Part shown: positions 1-9,144 of the stretch, in pieces
How positions within the stretch are numbered: the stretch's first letter is position 1
Layout of the letters: each line of letters starts with the position of its first letter
From: Bacteroidales bacterium
GTDB lineage: Bacteria; Bacteroidota; Bacteroidia; Bacteroidales; UBA3824
Length of the DNA stretch: 28,261 nt
Direction of reading: 5' to 3'
Assembly: GCA_016293845.1 (NCBI GenBank)
Contig: JAEDDH010000032.1
Coordinates: 1-28,261 of the forward strand
Translations under genes and position numbers: made by a program
Notes under the pieces: generated by a model
Seen by the model: the letters and a program-made list of their open reading frames with translations, nothing else
Told to the model about the DNA's origin: nothing
The model's database searches: none

Positions 1-160
1 TAAGGGTAATGATGAGTTTGGGCGTGGCATAGTCGCCGAGAAAGAGGCTGTATGGCGGGGTGTACTGCACTGTGGCACGGACGGGGTAGTTGCGCTGGGC
101 GGAGGATGCCGCAGTGCAGAATGTCAATAGGGTTAGTAATATTAATAGTTTCTGTTTCAT
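1..160 (-). CDS. N-terminal start of an exported protein, cut by the window edge
   Basis: An open frame starts at an ATG (158-160) and runs off the left edge after 53 codons. It begins with a clear signal peptide (MKQKLLILLTLLTFCTAASSAQ split: charged n-region, Leu-rich core, Ala-Ser-Ala-Gln cleavage region) followed by RNYPVRATVQYTPPYSLFLG. The mature start resembles the first strand region of large Bacteroidota exported proteins of the TANFOR-domain type, but this is recalled similarity over about 30 residues only. The start lies 6 bp after the stop of the fibronectin-III gene, so the two are probably co-transcribed. Function unknown. Confidence 0.7.
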   Translation of the reverse strand, partial: MKQKLLILLTLLTFCTAASSAQRNYPVRATVQYTPPYSLFLGDYATPKLIITL

Positions 161-166
161 ACCTTG

Positions 167-1333
167 TTAAAAAGAATTTTTACCTTCATCGCTTAATGAT
201 GACTCTGTGCCATCATCAAATTGATGCCTGATGCAATATTTGTATGTTTTGCCCACCGACACGTTGGTGTCGGTGTATTCGTTGCCGTGCACTATGGCGT
301 AGGTGCTTATATCATTAGTGTCTGCAGCTCGGAAAACAACGGTTGACACCACCTTCTTGCGCAATTGCTCGGTGTTCCATTTGAGTTTTACCCCATTGGT
401 GGTTACGGTGGTGGTTAATACAATTTTTTCGGGTTTTGCCGGAATATCTGCCGCCACGATATTCGACAGCGAAGACCAAAGTCCGCCATTATCCATAGCC
501 TTGAGTGCGTAATAGTAGGTTTCGCCCTCCTCAATATTGTTGTCGCTGTATTCGGTGTCGCGTGGTTGCAATATAGCCAAGGTGTCGAATGTGCTATTGA
601 GATTAGTTTTGCGAAATAAAACAACGTTTTTTACATCGCCCGAAACCGACTTGTGCCACGAGACTATGTTTTTTTTGCGGGCTATCTCCACGTTGCTGAT
701 TCTTGGCGGCGACGGCGGAATGGTGTCGTACCTTGCCACTGCTGCTGGTGGCGACATCTGGCTTTGATTGTCGCGTCCGTCCACTGCCTTGAGCCGGTAA
801 TATATATACTCGGTGCTGGTGTTTAGTGTAATGGTGTCGGTGTAGGTGGTATCTTGAATCATATAAGGGCACGCCATCACAAACTCCACATCGGGCAGAT
901 TGGCGCGGAAAAGGCGGTAACCTATCACATCGGGGTCGGTGCTGCGATGCCAATACACCGTAACGCGCCCAAGACTATCGCAAAAGCCCTCGGGCGGAGC
1001 GGGTGCTGCAGGTGGTACGCTGTCAACTAACATCGCATACGATGGAAAGGGGTTGATTACTTCGCTTGCAGAATTGTATGCCGAAATAAAATAGTAGTTG
1101 TCGTTGAGAGGTTTGGTGTCGGTAAAACTGCGACTGTCGGCACTTATATTGCCCGACAGCAGTTGTTTGGTGCCGCTTGACGATTTGAAGCGGTATATCT
1201 TATATCCTTCAATTGCGGATTCTTGGTTGGCATCGTAAGTCCAGTTTATCACCACAGAATTGTTGTTAACAGTTTCGGCGTAAGTGAGTTCGGGCACCGA
1301 GGTGATTTCAGGCTTGCCTATGCATTTCGACAC
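167..1333 (-). pseudogene. Fibronectin type III surface protein, C-terminal fragment
   Basis: This is the downstream part of a gene that starts at 2169. It contains about four consecutive fibronectin-III-like beta-sandwich units; each shows the pattern x-V-x-W near the start (VVINW, VTVYW, NIVSW, VKLKW), a middle GYK-(I/L)-(Y/F)-R strand and a late tyrosine-rich strand (YYFISAYN, IYYRLKAVD, YYYALKAMD). Linkers have paired prolines (DSVPP, DTIPP). The apparent start at 1333 is only a GTG; two codons upstream is an in-frame TAG (1337-1339), and the frame is open and domain-like on both sides of it. Ends 6 bp before the next gene. No sorting domain is evident at its C-terminus. Role inferred: exported adhesion or scaffold protein, probably not made in full. 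Confidence 0.75.
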
Positions 1334-1425
1334 ATCCTACATTGGACCACTTTCGCCAAAACTGTCGAAGCCGTAGGCACGGTAGTAATATGCCTTGCCG
1401 TCGGTTTCGAGTGTGTCGATTATCC

Positions 1426-2169
1426 TCATTTCAAACGAACCGTAAGTGGCTGAGATGGGTTGCTCGGATATTTTTCAAAATGCTTGCCATCTTCGCTCTT
1501 TTCGATATAGTATGCAATATAATAAGGTGTAGCTTGCGTATCCCGCGAAATATGTGCCGCGCGGTTGCGAACCACTATTGTGGGGGCTGGCGGAGGGTAT
1601 AGCGGGCGGTAGGCTCGTATCGACGACATCACCACTGCTGTGTCGGTGTAGAGGGTGTCGGCGGTTGCCAACCTTACAGAGTAGATGTAGGTGCTGCTAT
1701 TGTCCACATCGGAGTCGTTGTAATATAGTCCGGCAAGGCGGGCGGTGGTGGTGTCCATATCAGCGCAGTAGAGGGCAAAGCCAAACCGCTGTTCGTTGTC
1801 GTTGTGTTTTTTATATGCTGTAATAGGATTAAAATCGGTGTAAGTCTCGCGCTCTCCAAATATGCACTCTGCCGCCACTGCGGTATAGTTATTATCAGCA
1901 AAAGGTTCCCATTCTGATATATCGGCAATTTTGATATTTTTTGAATACTGTTTTTCTGCCCATACCGAGTCGCCCTGATCCTTCACAATATATTTTTCAA
2001 ACGTATATCCGCATTGCTTAGCCTCGTCCCACACTGGATACGAAACTGGAGCCCAACGGAGTTCAATACGGTCGCGTCCGGGCTTGGCTATCAGCATGAT
2101 ATTCCGCTGCCGCTGCGCCATAGCGGGCATACATATCATTATCAGAAGTATCAAAAAAGGTAGTTTCAT
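1426..2169 (-). pseudogene. Fibronectin type III surface protein, N-terminal fragment
   Basis: This is the 5' part of the gene above. The best start is the ATG at 2167-2169, giving a signal peptide (MKLPFLILLIMICMPAMAQ); a longer open frame to 2241 has no better support, and a promoter -7 element lies at 2206-2213. The mature region (RIELRWAPVSYPVWDEAKQ) starts like a fibronectin-III domain, and the end (YYIEKSEDGKHFEK) enters another. At the A5 run (plus-strand T5, 1471-1475) the frame shifts and hits TGA at 1426. Adding one A restores ISEQPISATYGSFEMRIIDT and joins the downstream part through the TAG. With the base restored the span is 2004 nt, that is 667 aa plus stop. Confidence 0.75.
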
Positions 2170-2205
2170 GCAGAGGTAGTTTGTGTTTTTTCGTCGGCTA
2201 AATAA

Positions 2206-2213
2206 CAAATATA
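2206..2213 (-). promoter_or_regulatory. Bacteroidota -7 promoter element of the fibronectin-III operon
   Basis: On the minus strand this reads TATATTTG, an exact match to TAnnTTTG. It lies 37 bp upstream of the ATG at 2169, giving a leader of about 30 nt. I see no TTG at the usual 17-23 bp upstream, so only the -7 half is supported. It is back-to-back with the promoter at 2304-2335 in an AT-rich divergent intergenic region. Confidence 0.55.
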
Positions 2214-2303
2214 AAATCACTCTGCAAAATATTTTTAACACTTTTTTTAAATTATATTATACATTGATAATTATTATAATAGTAAAAAATAGATAAGAAA
2301 ATA

Positions 2304-2335
2304 TTTGGATTGTCGGGAGAAATGGTTACATTTTG
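2304..2335 (+). promoter_or_regulatory. Bacteroidota promoter of the lipoprotein/SprB-like/BspA-like operon
   Basis: A TTTG (-33) at 2304-2307 is followed after 19 bp by TACATTTTG (2327-2335), one base from or overlapping the TAnnTTTG consensus. A start near 2342 would leave about 36 nt of leader before the ATG at 2378, which favours that ATG over the in-frame TTG at 2333. Confidence 0.6.
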
Positions 2336-2377
2336 CGGCAGAAAAAAATGTTATCAACATCAAAAACAAGAATCAAT

Positions 2378-3931
2378 ATGAAAAAGATAATTTTCACCTC
2401 CATTATAGCCGCTGCAATGTCGGCAATGATATTTTTGCCATCGTGCAATAAAGACGACAACGAAGTAAAAATTTCTCATAAAGACTCCGCAAACGTTATT
2501 GAAGTGCTTACTAAAAGCCAATATGCCGTTGGAGGCAACTTTTCTCCAAACAATGGCGCAAAAGATATATATGTGGGAACTGACTTTTCTATCAAGCCGG
2601 GCGTGGCTTTGAATACTCCTTTTGATGTAAAGTTAGCCGACCAAACCGTCACCTACCGCTACGACCTTAAAGCTTGCACCATTACCGATGTAATCGGTGC
2701 CGATTTTGCCACCGATTACAATTACAGCGAGCAGGACACTTTGATAACTATCAATAGCAAAATCCTGAACGGAAATACAGAATACACCCTATCGTCAACA
2801 ATAGCACTGATGCAGCAAATCAATGGAGAATGGCAGCCTGTGGTATACAACGGAGATGCCAAGGAGTATGTGTCAACATCATTGTTTACCACCTGCCAAG
2901 CCGCCGACACACTCCGCCCTGCCGATATTCTCTTTTCATATCCTATCGACCGCCAGTTGAACTATATGCCCAAAGAGTATCAAGAAGGCTACATAATGCT
3001 CTCGTACAAATATCCCGAACTATTCAACGGAGCATCGGCAAATGATATGAAAGTGATAATCAAAAACATCACCGACGACACCAAAGCCGAACAATCAACC
3101 CCTTTTACCGTAAAAGAGAGCCACGAAGTAGAAGGCGAAGCAGTTGAGCTGGGCTACTCGCTCAAAGACATTATGTTCGACCCCAATCAAATTTACAGCC
3201 TTGCCTTCTATTGCGGCGACAAAAAAGTGCATCAGATATATTTTAGAACAAGTTTTTATGAAACGTTGAAAAGCAAGTTGGCGGCTAATGAGACATCATT
3301 AAATTATGGAGGAGTAAATCATGACTTAAGTTCAGGTGTGGCTGGAAATGAATTTTTTGATAAATTTGAATATCAATCTGTAGGAGAAAATGTCTCGAAA
3401 ACTGGCAACTACTGCCGGTATCCCAGCCCGTATCACCAATGGAATTTAAATACTTGCTTAGTAACCTTGGATGCTGATTTGGATAATTGGGAATGGTATC
3501 AAAATAGCATATACAAAGTAGTGTACAACTATTATAAAAGTTATCAAGATTTTGGCAGCGACAAAATCTATCAGAAATATTTTAAATATCCACCGTCAAA
3601 TGCTATGGAGTTTTGGTATGCGGAAGGAAATGAACCCGGTTGGTTGACAGATGATGAAATAAACAATAAACAACTTAACGAGATTAATACTCACCCTGTG
3701 ATTTGTCTGGTGTGCTATCAATCAAATTATATGCAGTTCGATTTAAACATCGCACAGAACATTATTGTTGATGCTAAAAATGAAATAGAAAGACAAATTG
3801 ATAATGCTGATTGGCATGGAGTGCCTTTATCGAAAGGGGATTATCCTTTCTTTATTTCATTCCGTTTGCCAGGTAAAAATATTATAACCTCACAGGAAAG
3901 ATATGTATTAACATTGACCGATGGTAAATAA
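2378..3931 (+). CDS. Large exported lipoprotein, function unknown
   Basis: Encodes 517 aa starting MKKIIFTS at the ATG 2378-2380; it has a lipoprotein signal peptide with the lipobox LPSC (Cys at about residue 23) followed by NKDDNE, so it is expected to be lipid-anchored, probably on the outer membrane. The first half has Ig/beta-sandwich-like features (FSIKPG, NTEYTLSSTIAL) and phrases such as RPADILFSYPIDRQLNYMP; I recognise no named family. First gene of an operon: the next gene starts 6 bp after its stop. Oddity: base composition changes abruptly at about 3245 (residue 290). Segment 2881-2940 has 31 G+C of 60, segment 3301-3360 has 20 of 60, so the two halves of this gene may have different histories. 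It could be an accessory or anchor protein for the giant repeat protein downstream (inference from context). Confidence 0.85.
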   Translation: MKKIIFTSIIAAAMSAMIFLPSCNKDDNEVKISHKDSANVIEVLTKSQYAVGGNFSPNNGAKDIYVGTDFSIKPGVALNTPFDVKLADQTVTYRYDLKACTITDVIGADFATDYNYSEQDTLITINSKILNGNTEYTLSSTIALMQQINGEWQPVVYNGDAKEYVSTSLFTTCQAADTLRPADILFSYPIDRQLNYMPKEYQEGYIMLSYKYPELFNGASANDMKVIIKNITDDTKAEQSTPFTVKESHEVEGEAVELGYSLKDIMFDPNQIYSLAFYCGDKKVHQIYFRTSFYETLKSKLAANETSLNYGGVNHDLSSGVAGNEFFDKFEYQSVGENVSKTGNYCRYPSPYHQWNLNTCLVTLDADLDNWEWYQNSIYKVVYNYYKSYQDFGSDKIYQKYFKYPPSNAMEFWYAEGNEPGWLTDDEINNKQLNEINTHPVICLVCYQSNYMQFDLNIAQNIIVDAKNEIERQIDNADWHGVPLSKGDYPFFISFRLPGKNIITSQERYVLTLTDGK

Positions 3932-3937
3932 AAGACT

Positions 3938-6900
3938 ATGAGACGGATTGTTTTATTTTTGTTGGTTTTGGTATATTGTAATACTATTTACGCACAAAAA
4001 AAATATGATTTCATTATTTGTAATTTCTTTTCAGGAAACAGTTTTAACAAAATCGTTTCAGTTAAATTACAAAGTGGAATATCTGTTTCTTTTGATTCTT
4101 CACGCCCTATAATATTGCCATTCGACAAAAATAATTCGTCCAACATCGTTTTTACATTTACCAAAGGAGATGGCACACAAGGCTATGGCACATTATACAC
4201 TTATACCATAAGCGAAGCTGTTTACTCCGAGAGAGTTGTTTTTTACACAGACTATAGTCATAATCCATCATATCCACAAGACTTTGGTGTAGTTTACAAT
4301 CATTATACTAAAAATGTATCTTACGGTAGCTCTTATTTTTGTGAGGAAGATAATTGGTATTTTGACTTACCCGATTATGCTGGCATTCGACTTTCTTCAT
4401 TCACTCTTCAAATTAGAGAAAAAATAAATAATGGCGATTGGATAGACTTTAGTTCAGATTACGATGGGCATAGTATACTTTACAAAGATATTGATTCTTT
4501 TTGTCAGTCACATTTTGGTAAATCAATTCTTGATTGCAAATGTGAAGTAAGGATTCTATATGCTGGTTTTGAATACAATTTAGAGCAATTAAATTATTAC
4601 CCTAAAGTTAGTTTCAACAAAGATAATATCTCTATTGAAGATAGTACTATTATTATCGAAAATGTTAATAAAGACGAAAATCTTATTACTTTTGAACATC
4701 AAATTAAACATTGTTCCTATGATGTTAAGGCTGATAATTACCTCAATAATAGTCCATCACCTATTCAAAAAAAATTAACATGTGGACTATATAGTATTAT
4801 TATCGGGGATCAAATTCATGAATATGCATGCCCATTGACATATTACGCCAATATTATGAAGGCAACACGCGATACTATTACAGCAAATAATAGAGATTAT
4901 GCGGATTTCTGGAGCGAAACACAAGCGCAAAAAGGTAGAGACGGTGCAATAATTTTACATAGTTATAGCAAGGGAAATCTCAATTTATGTAATCCAATTA
5001 TTTCTATGGATAACGAACAAAAAGTGACTTCTACTACTAAAATATATTGGATAGATAATGGTGGTAAGCAATACGATGATCTTGAAGCAAATGATACCCA
5101 ATACGAGTTAAAAGGCTGTAAACGTGATAATACCATCAATATTACATACGATAAATCTTCTAACTATATCCCCCAAACAATCCATTACACCCTCAAAAAG
5201 TGTTTTGAAAACATTACTGCTTCTGCCACACAGATAGCCCCCGAATGTTCCGACGGATTTGGTACACTCAAACTTTCAGGAATTCAGGGTGGTTTAAATA
5301 ATGGTTACTACTATACATTAAATAGAAACAACACAATTATTGAAGAAAGCACAATTTCAGGTAAAAGCGTTTCAATCAATGTGCAAAATGGTGACAGGGT
5401 TAAGATATACGACAATAAAAAGAAAGAAAATGAATTGTTTCCTTACACCGAAGAACGTGCGTGGCCGGATAAAAATGGTTATGTAGTTAAAGGTTTGTCT
5501 GCAATACAACCCTCATTTTCTTATCCTCGAACCAATATAAAATGTTTCGGCGGCACAACCGAGCAAGTGGTGGAAATAAGTAACTATTCCAAGAATATAA
5601 ATTATTCGTGGACAGTAAAAATCAACAATTCAAGCGAAAATACAACATCAGGTATTGCCAATGGGTCTACCATTGCTATTGTCAATCTTCCTGCCGACGA
5701 ATATTCTATTACTTGGCATATAACCAAAGATAATAAAACCTGTTGGAATGATGATAGTACATCTTTCACAATCACCCAACACGATCCAATAGAATTTGAA
5801 GCCAAACCAGTTTCACTTACTTGCAAAGACAGCGATGATGGCGAAATAAATATATCTAATGTCCAAAATACACAGGGGGGAAATAATAATCAGGAGAATA
5901 ATTATACAGCATATTATTATCCTGTAGAAAATGGGCAAAAAGAAAGCCAGAATCAAAATGACCAACAACTTCCAGCTGCATTATCTAAAGGGAAATACGG
6001 AGTATATATTAAAGACAATAAAAATTGCAGATCCAACAACAAAATTATTGAAATTGGTACACAAACACCACAAATGAATTTAACAACCACCGCAGCTTCG
6101 TGCGATGCGGCAGAGAATGGGAAGGCTGTGTTTACTCAAAAAGAAGGTATTCGTTTTGAACCTGATGTATTTGAATGGGGAAAAAATAATACACCATTTG
6201 ACTGTGCTACTTCCTCTAATTCTTCATTAGGTGTAGGCAGTTATACAATTACTTTCTATAGCAACAACAGATACTGTACAATGACTTCTAATTTCACTAT
6301 CACATCAAATTCATACACCTTTTCGGCCTCCACCTTCAACGCCTCATGTGCCGCTGCCCCGAACGGAAGCGCAGAGATTTCTGCAACTATTTCAACTACT
6401 AAAGGTAACAAACAAGGATCGTTTAATCCAACATGTTACTCTTGGACACTGGTCAATAAATCAAATACAAATATTACCGAACGAACCACCTCAGTCAATA
6501 CCATAAGCGGTTTGTTGCCTGGCAGATATAACGTAAAGATTAATCATGATGAAAATTGCACCTCATCCACCGAAGTGGTAATCGGCACTAACACATACAA
6601 CTTCCAAGGCACTCAATACCACGACCTTTCATGCGTAGATGCATCAAACGGCGATATAACTGCACAAATCAACAAATCTGGTAATGGCGACTTTAAAATA
6701 AATTCTTACAAGTGGCACGTTAAACCACATGGAAGTTTTAATAACTCAAGCCAAGATAAAAACATTTTTTATCTTAGCGGCATCAACGAGGGTGAGTATA
6801 CATTGGAAATAAATCACGATAATTATTGTACCGAAAGTACTACAGTAAATATCAGTGTCAACGATTATGAGTGGTCAACCAACCATCTCTACCTCTCCTG

Positions 6901-7168
6901 CGAAGAAGTCAAAAACGGCTACATCTCTGCCACCATCAATAGAAAAGATGATTTCAACGGAGTATTCAAAATAAATAAATATTCTTGGACAGTAAATGAC
7001 AAACCTTATAAAAGTGGCGAAAATCCTGCAAATGAAAAAGACGGCACTTACTCATTTGAACTTACAGACCTTGATTCTGGGTTGTACCAACTTTCATTAA
7101 CCCACGATGATAAATGCACAGAGAGTACCACGGTAAAATCGACGTTAACCAATACTCGCATTTTGTAA
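3938..7168 (+). CDS. SprB-like giant repeat surface protein, N-terminal part (frameshifted)
   Basis: Starts MRRIVLFLLVLVYCNTIYAQ, a signal peptide, 6 bp after the lipoprotein gene. The first 430 or so residues are a unique AT-rich-encoded region. From about residue 430 come Cys-containing beta repeats of the kind found in SprB-like gliding and adhesion proteins: each has a Cys followed by an Asn-Gly or Asp-Gly, a central Tyr/Trp strand, then G-x-Y and a closing Cys. From residue 790 the units are very regular (C-x6-NG ... GxYxxxINHDxxCTxST). The frame ends at 7166-7168 only because one base is missing in the A4 run 7134-7137; restoring it makes KIDVNQY and joins the next frame, giving 5193 nt and 1730 aa. 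Expected cell-surface adhesin exported by T9SS; as sequenced it would lack the sorting domain. Confidence 0.8.
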   Translation: MRRIVLFLLVLVYCNTIYAQKKYDFIICNFFSGNSFNKIVSVKLQSGISVSFDSSRPIILPFDKNNSSNIVFTFTKGDGTQGYGTLYTYTISEAVYSERVVFYTDYSHNPSYPQDFGVVYNHYTKNVSYGSSYFCEEDNWYFDLPDYAGIRLSSFTLQIREKINNGDWIDFSSDYDGHSILYKDIDSFCQSHFGKSILDCKCEVRILYAGFEYNLEQLNYYPKVSFNKDNISIEDSTIIIENVNKDENLITFEHQIKHCSYDVKADNYLNNSPSPIQKKLTCGLYSIIIGDQIHEYACPLTYYANIMKATRDTITANNRDYADFWSETQAQKGRDGAIILHSYSKGNLNLCNPIISMDNEQKVTSTTKIYWIDNGGKQYDDLEANDTQYELKGCKRDNTINITYDKSSNYIPQTIHYTLKKCFENITASATQIAPECSDGFGTLKLSGIQGGLNNGYYYTLNRNNTIIEESTISGKSVSINVQNGDRVKIYDNKKKENELFPYTEERAWPDKNGYVVKGLSAIQPSFSYPRTNIKCFGGTTEQVVEISNYSKNINYSWTVKINNSSENTTSGIANGSTIAIVNLPADEYSITWHITKDNKTCWNDDSTSFTITQHDPIEFEAKPVSLTCKDSDDGEINISNVQNTQGGNNNQENNYTAYYYPVENGQKESQNQNDQQLPAALSKGKYGVYIKDNKNCRSNNKIIEIGTQTPQMNLTTTAASCDAAENGKAVFTQKEGIRFEPDVFEWGKNNTPFDCATSSNSSLGVGSYTITFYSNNRYCTMTSNFTITSNSYTFSASTFNASCAAAPNGSAEISATISTTKGNKQGSFNPTCYSWTLVNKSNTNITERTTSVNTISGLLPGRYNVKINHDENCTSSTEVVIGTNTYNFQGTQYHDLSCVDASNGDITAQINKSGNGDFKINSYKWHVKPHGSFNNSSQDKNIFYLSGINEGEYTLEINHDNYCTESTTVNISVNDYEWSTNHLYLSCEEVKNGYISATINRKDDFNGVFKINKYSWTVNDKPYKSGENPANEKDGTYSFELTDLDSGLYQLSLTHDDKCTESTTVKSTLTNTRIL

Positions 7169-7190
7169 ACACTACCAACGCTCCTTGTGC
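6310..7190 (+). repeat. Regular Cys-rich repeats inside the SprB-like protein
   Basis: The first cysteines of successive units are at codons 6347, 6632, 6899 and 7186, that is 95, 89 and, after restoring one lost base, 96 codons apart. Each unit opens with a Cys then NG, has a Trp in the middle, and closes with HDxxCTxST followed by V-x-V-N-x-Y. DNA identity between units is low; the repeat is visible at protein level. Confidence 0.75.
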
Positions 7191-9129
7191 TGAGATTAAT
7201 AGCGGAAGTGCCATTGCTGTATCAAAGATTTTGTCAGGTACACCAGAATCTTTTCATCCTCACTACATTTGGACTATTAAAAACGGCGAACCTGTACCTA
7301 CCGGCTCGGACAATTTCATCACAGAACGTTATTCGGGCGATTACAATGTGCGGTTAGAGTGGGAAGGCGGATGCTACACCGAAATCAATTTCGACATCAA
7401 ACACGACACTCTCCGTCCCTCGTTTTTAACAACCCACGCCGAGTGCGCCGACAAGCAGTCAATTGGCGGCAGAATAGAAATTAATATGTCGCCTGAGCGC
7501 ACCTATACATACTATTGGAACGACGATAACGAAGGTGTAAAATATAATATCGCCGAAAACTTAGCGGCAGGCACTCACTCTGTAAGAATCGTTGACCAAC
7601 ATAATTGTTCCATAAAAGAATCGTTTAACATACTCAACAGCGATTTTTCGGTAGATGTAAAATCCGAGAACGCCCTTTGCCGGCAGGATGCCACAGGAAA
7701 GGTGATTTTTGATATCAAAGGCGGCAGGGGCAAGTATGCTATCGACTGGCAAGGCAACAGCGCCCTCTCGCAGAGCAATATCACCACAAAATCCTTTACT
7801 CAAGATAATGTTCCCGTGGGTGTGTATACCATCAATGTTAAAGACGAAACCAACTGTGTATCATCGCATAAGGTAACTATCGCCAGCGGCAACCTCAAGG
7901 TTTCGCACAAAGAAACCGAGGCAAGTTGCTCGTCGATAGGCAATGCAAGAGCCGAAATTGCAGTGTCGGGTGCAAAACTGCCCGTAACCTACAAATGGAG
8001 CGACAACGTGGAAACCCCCGACCCTGTTCGTAACAACCTTACCAATGGCAACTACGTGGTAACAGTGGTAGACCAAAACAACTGCAGCATGCCTGTAGAC
8101 ATAAAAATTTACAGCAAGAAACTCAGCACCGCCACCGCTATCGACAGCGCCACCTGCGGTCTTGCCCCCGACGGAGCAGCCGAAATAAGGTTGTTTTCGG
8201 CAACGTCGCCATTCACATTCACTTGGCCCGACGGAAAAATCACTTCAGAGAGCAAACGCAGCGGTCTCGACAAGGGCAACTACGATGTGCTGATAACCGA
8301 TGCTAATGGTTGCGAGGTGCATGCCAATGTGGCTATTCCCCATAAGGGATATTTGCAAAACGATGTTCCAAGCAGCATCAACCTTTGCTACAACGGCGAA
8401 ATCACTGTTGACGCCAACGAGTTTGACGGTTATGAGTGGATATGCAACGGCTGGGTGGTAGACAACAACCGATTTTTAACTGTAAAATCGCCTGGAACTT
8501 ATATCGTAAAAGCCAACGGCTACGACGACTGCTATGCCGTGGATACAATTTCGGTTACCATGTCGCCAACATCGTTCTCGCCATATTTCCGTATGTCGTC
8601 GGTATCGTATATCAACGACACCCTCGTGGTAATGGAGATGTCGCAAACCAATCCCGACAAATATTCTTGGAAATACGATACTCTCGCTTTCGACTGCGAC
8701 AATTCCAAAGGCTCAGAACGTGAACTGCGACTTATTCCCAAACTTTCGGGCATATACAGTGTTACACTTTCTGCAGAAAACCAAGACTGCGTTTCTGACA
8801 TTTCCAAGCCTGTGGAGATATTTGCAACGGTACGTCCCGACGATGAGTTTTCGCCGCTTTACGTCGATAATTCTATAGTCAAGGCATTTAACTTATCGCC
8901 CAATCCCACCAAAGGACCTATCACGGTAGAGGTAAACCTTTCGCAAATTTCCGATGTGCGGCTTACTATTTACGACCTCAATTTTGGCAAAATACGCAAA
9001 CAGGTTACGCTCCGCAATTCTGACAATTACAAACTCGACATCAACGATGTAATCTCTACCGGAGCTTATGTAGTAATATTGCAAACCGGCAACGAAACCA
9101 AACAGATAAAATACATTGTTAGCCGATAA
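7114..9129 (+). CDS. SprB-like giant repeat surface protein, C-terminal part with T9SS sorting domain
   Basis: This frame is the continuation of the gene starting at 3938; meaningful protein begins at about 7138 (IDVNQYSHFV), and the ATG at 7114 is within the overlap, not a real start. It carries about six SprB-like units with the family phrases GxYxxxVxDxxxC (AAGTHSVRIVDQHNC, PVGVYTINVKDETNC, TNGNYVVTVVDQNNC, DKGNYDVLITDANGC). The last 85 or so residues (FNLSPNPTKGPITVEV, LTIYDLNFGKI, GAYVVILQTGNETKQIKYIV) form a type A T9SS C-terminal sorting domain, so the intact product should be exported through the type IX system and attached at the surface. Encoding DNA is GC-richer (31 of 60 at 8101-8160) than the upstream part. 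Confidence 0.85.
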   Translation: MHREYHGKIDVNQYSHFVNTTNAPCAEINSGSAIAVSKILSGTPESFHPHYIWTIKNGEPVPTGSDNFITERYSGDYNVRLEWEGGCYTEINFDIKHDTLRPSFLTTHAECADKQSIGGRIEINMSPERTYTYYWNDDNEGVKYNIAENLAAGTHSVRIVDQHNCSIKESFNILNSDFSVDVKSENALCRQDATGKVIFDIKGGRGKYAIDWQGNSALSQSNITTKSFTQDNVPVGVYTINVKDETNCVSSHKVTIASGNLKVSHKETEASCSSIGNARAEIAVSGAKLPVTYKWSDNVETPDPVRNNLTNGNYVVTVVDQNNCSMPVDIKIYSKKLSTATAIDSATCGLAPDGAAEIRLFSATSPFTFTWPDGKITSESKRSGLDKGNYDVLITDANGCEVHANVAIPHKGYLQNDVPSSINLCYNGEITVDANEFDGYEWICNGWVVDNNRFLTVKSPGTYIVKANGYDDCYAVDTISVTMSPTSFSPYFRMSSVSYINDTLVVMEMSQTNPDKYSWKYDTLAFDCDNSKGSERELRLIPKLSGIYSVTLSAENQDCVSDISKPVEIFATVRPDDEFSPLYVDNSIVKAFNLSPNPTKGPITVEVNLSQISDVRLTIYDLNFGKIRKQVTLRNSDNYKLDINDVISTGAYVVILQTGNETKQIKYIVSR

Positions 9130-9144
9130 ATACAAAAACCCGTT

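Noticed and set aside
7134..7137. Programmed frameshifting or transcript slippage to make the full adhesin
   Set aside because: The A run is only 4, too short for slippage, and no slippery heptamer with downstream structure is apparent. The same type of loss in three other places favours mutation or sequencing error.
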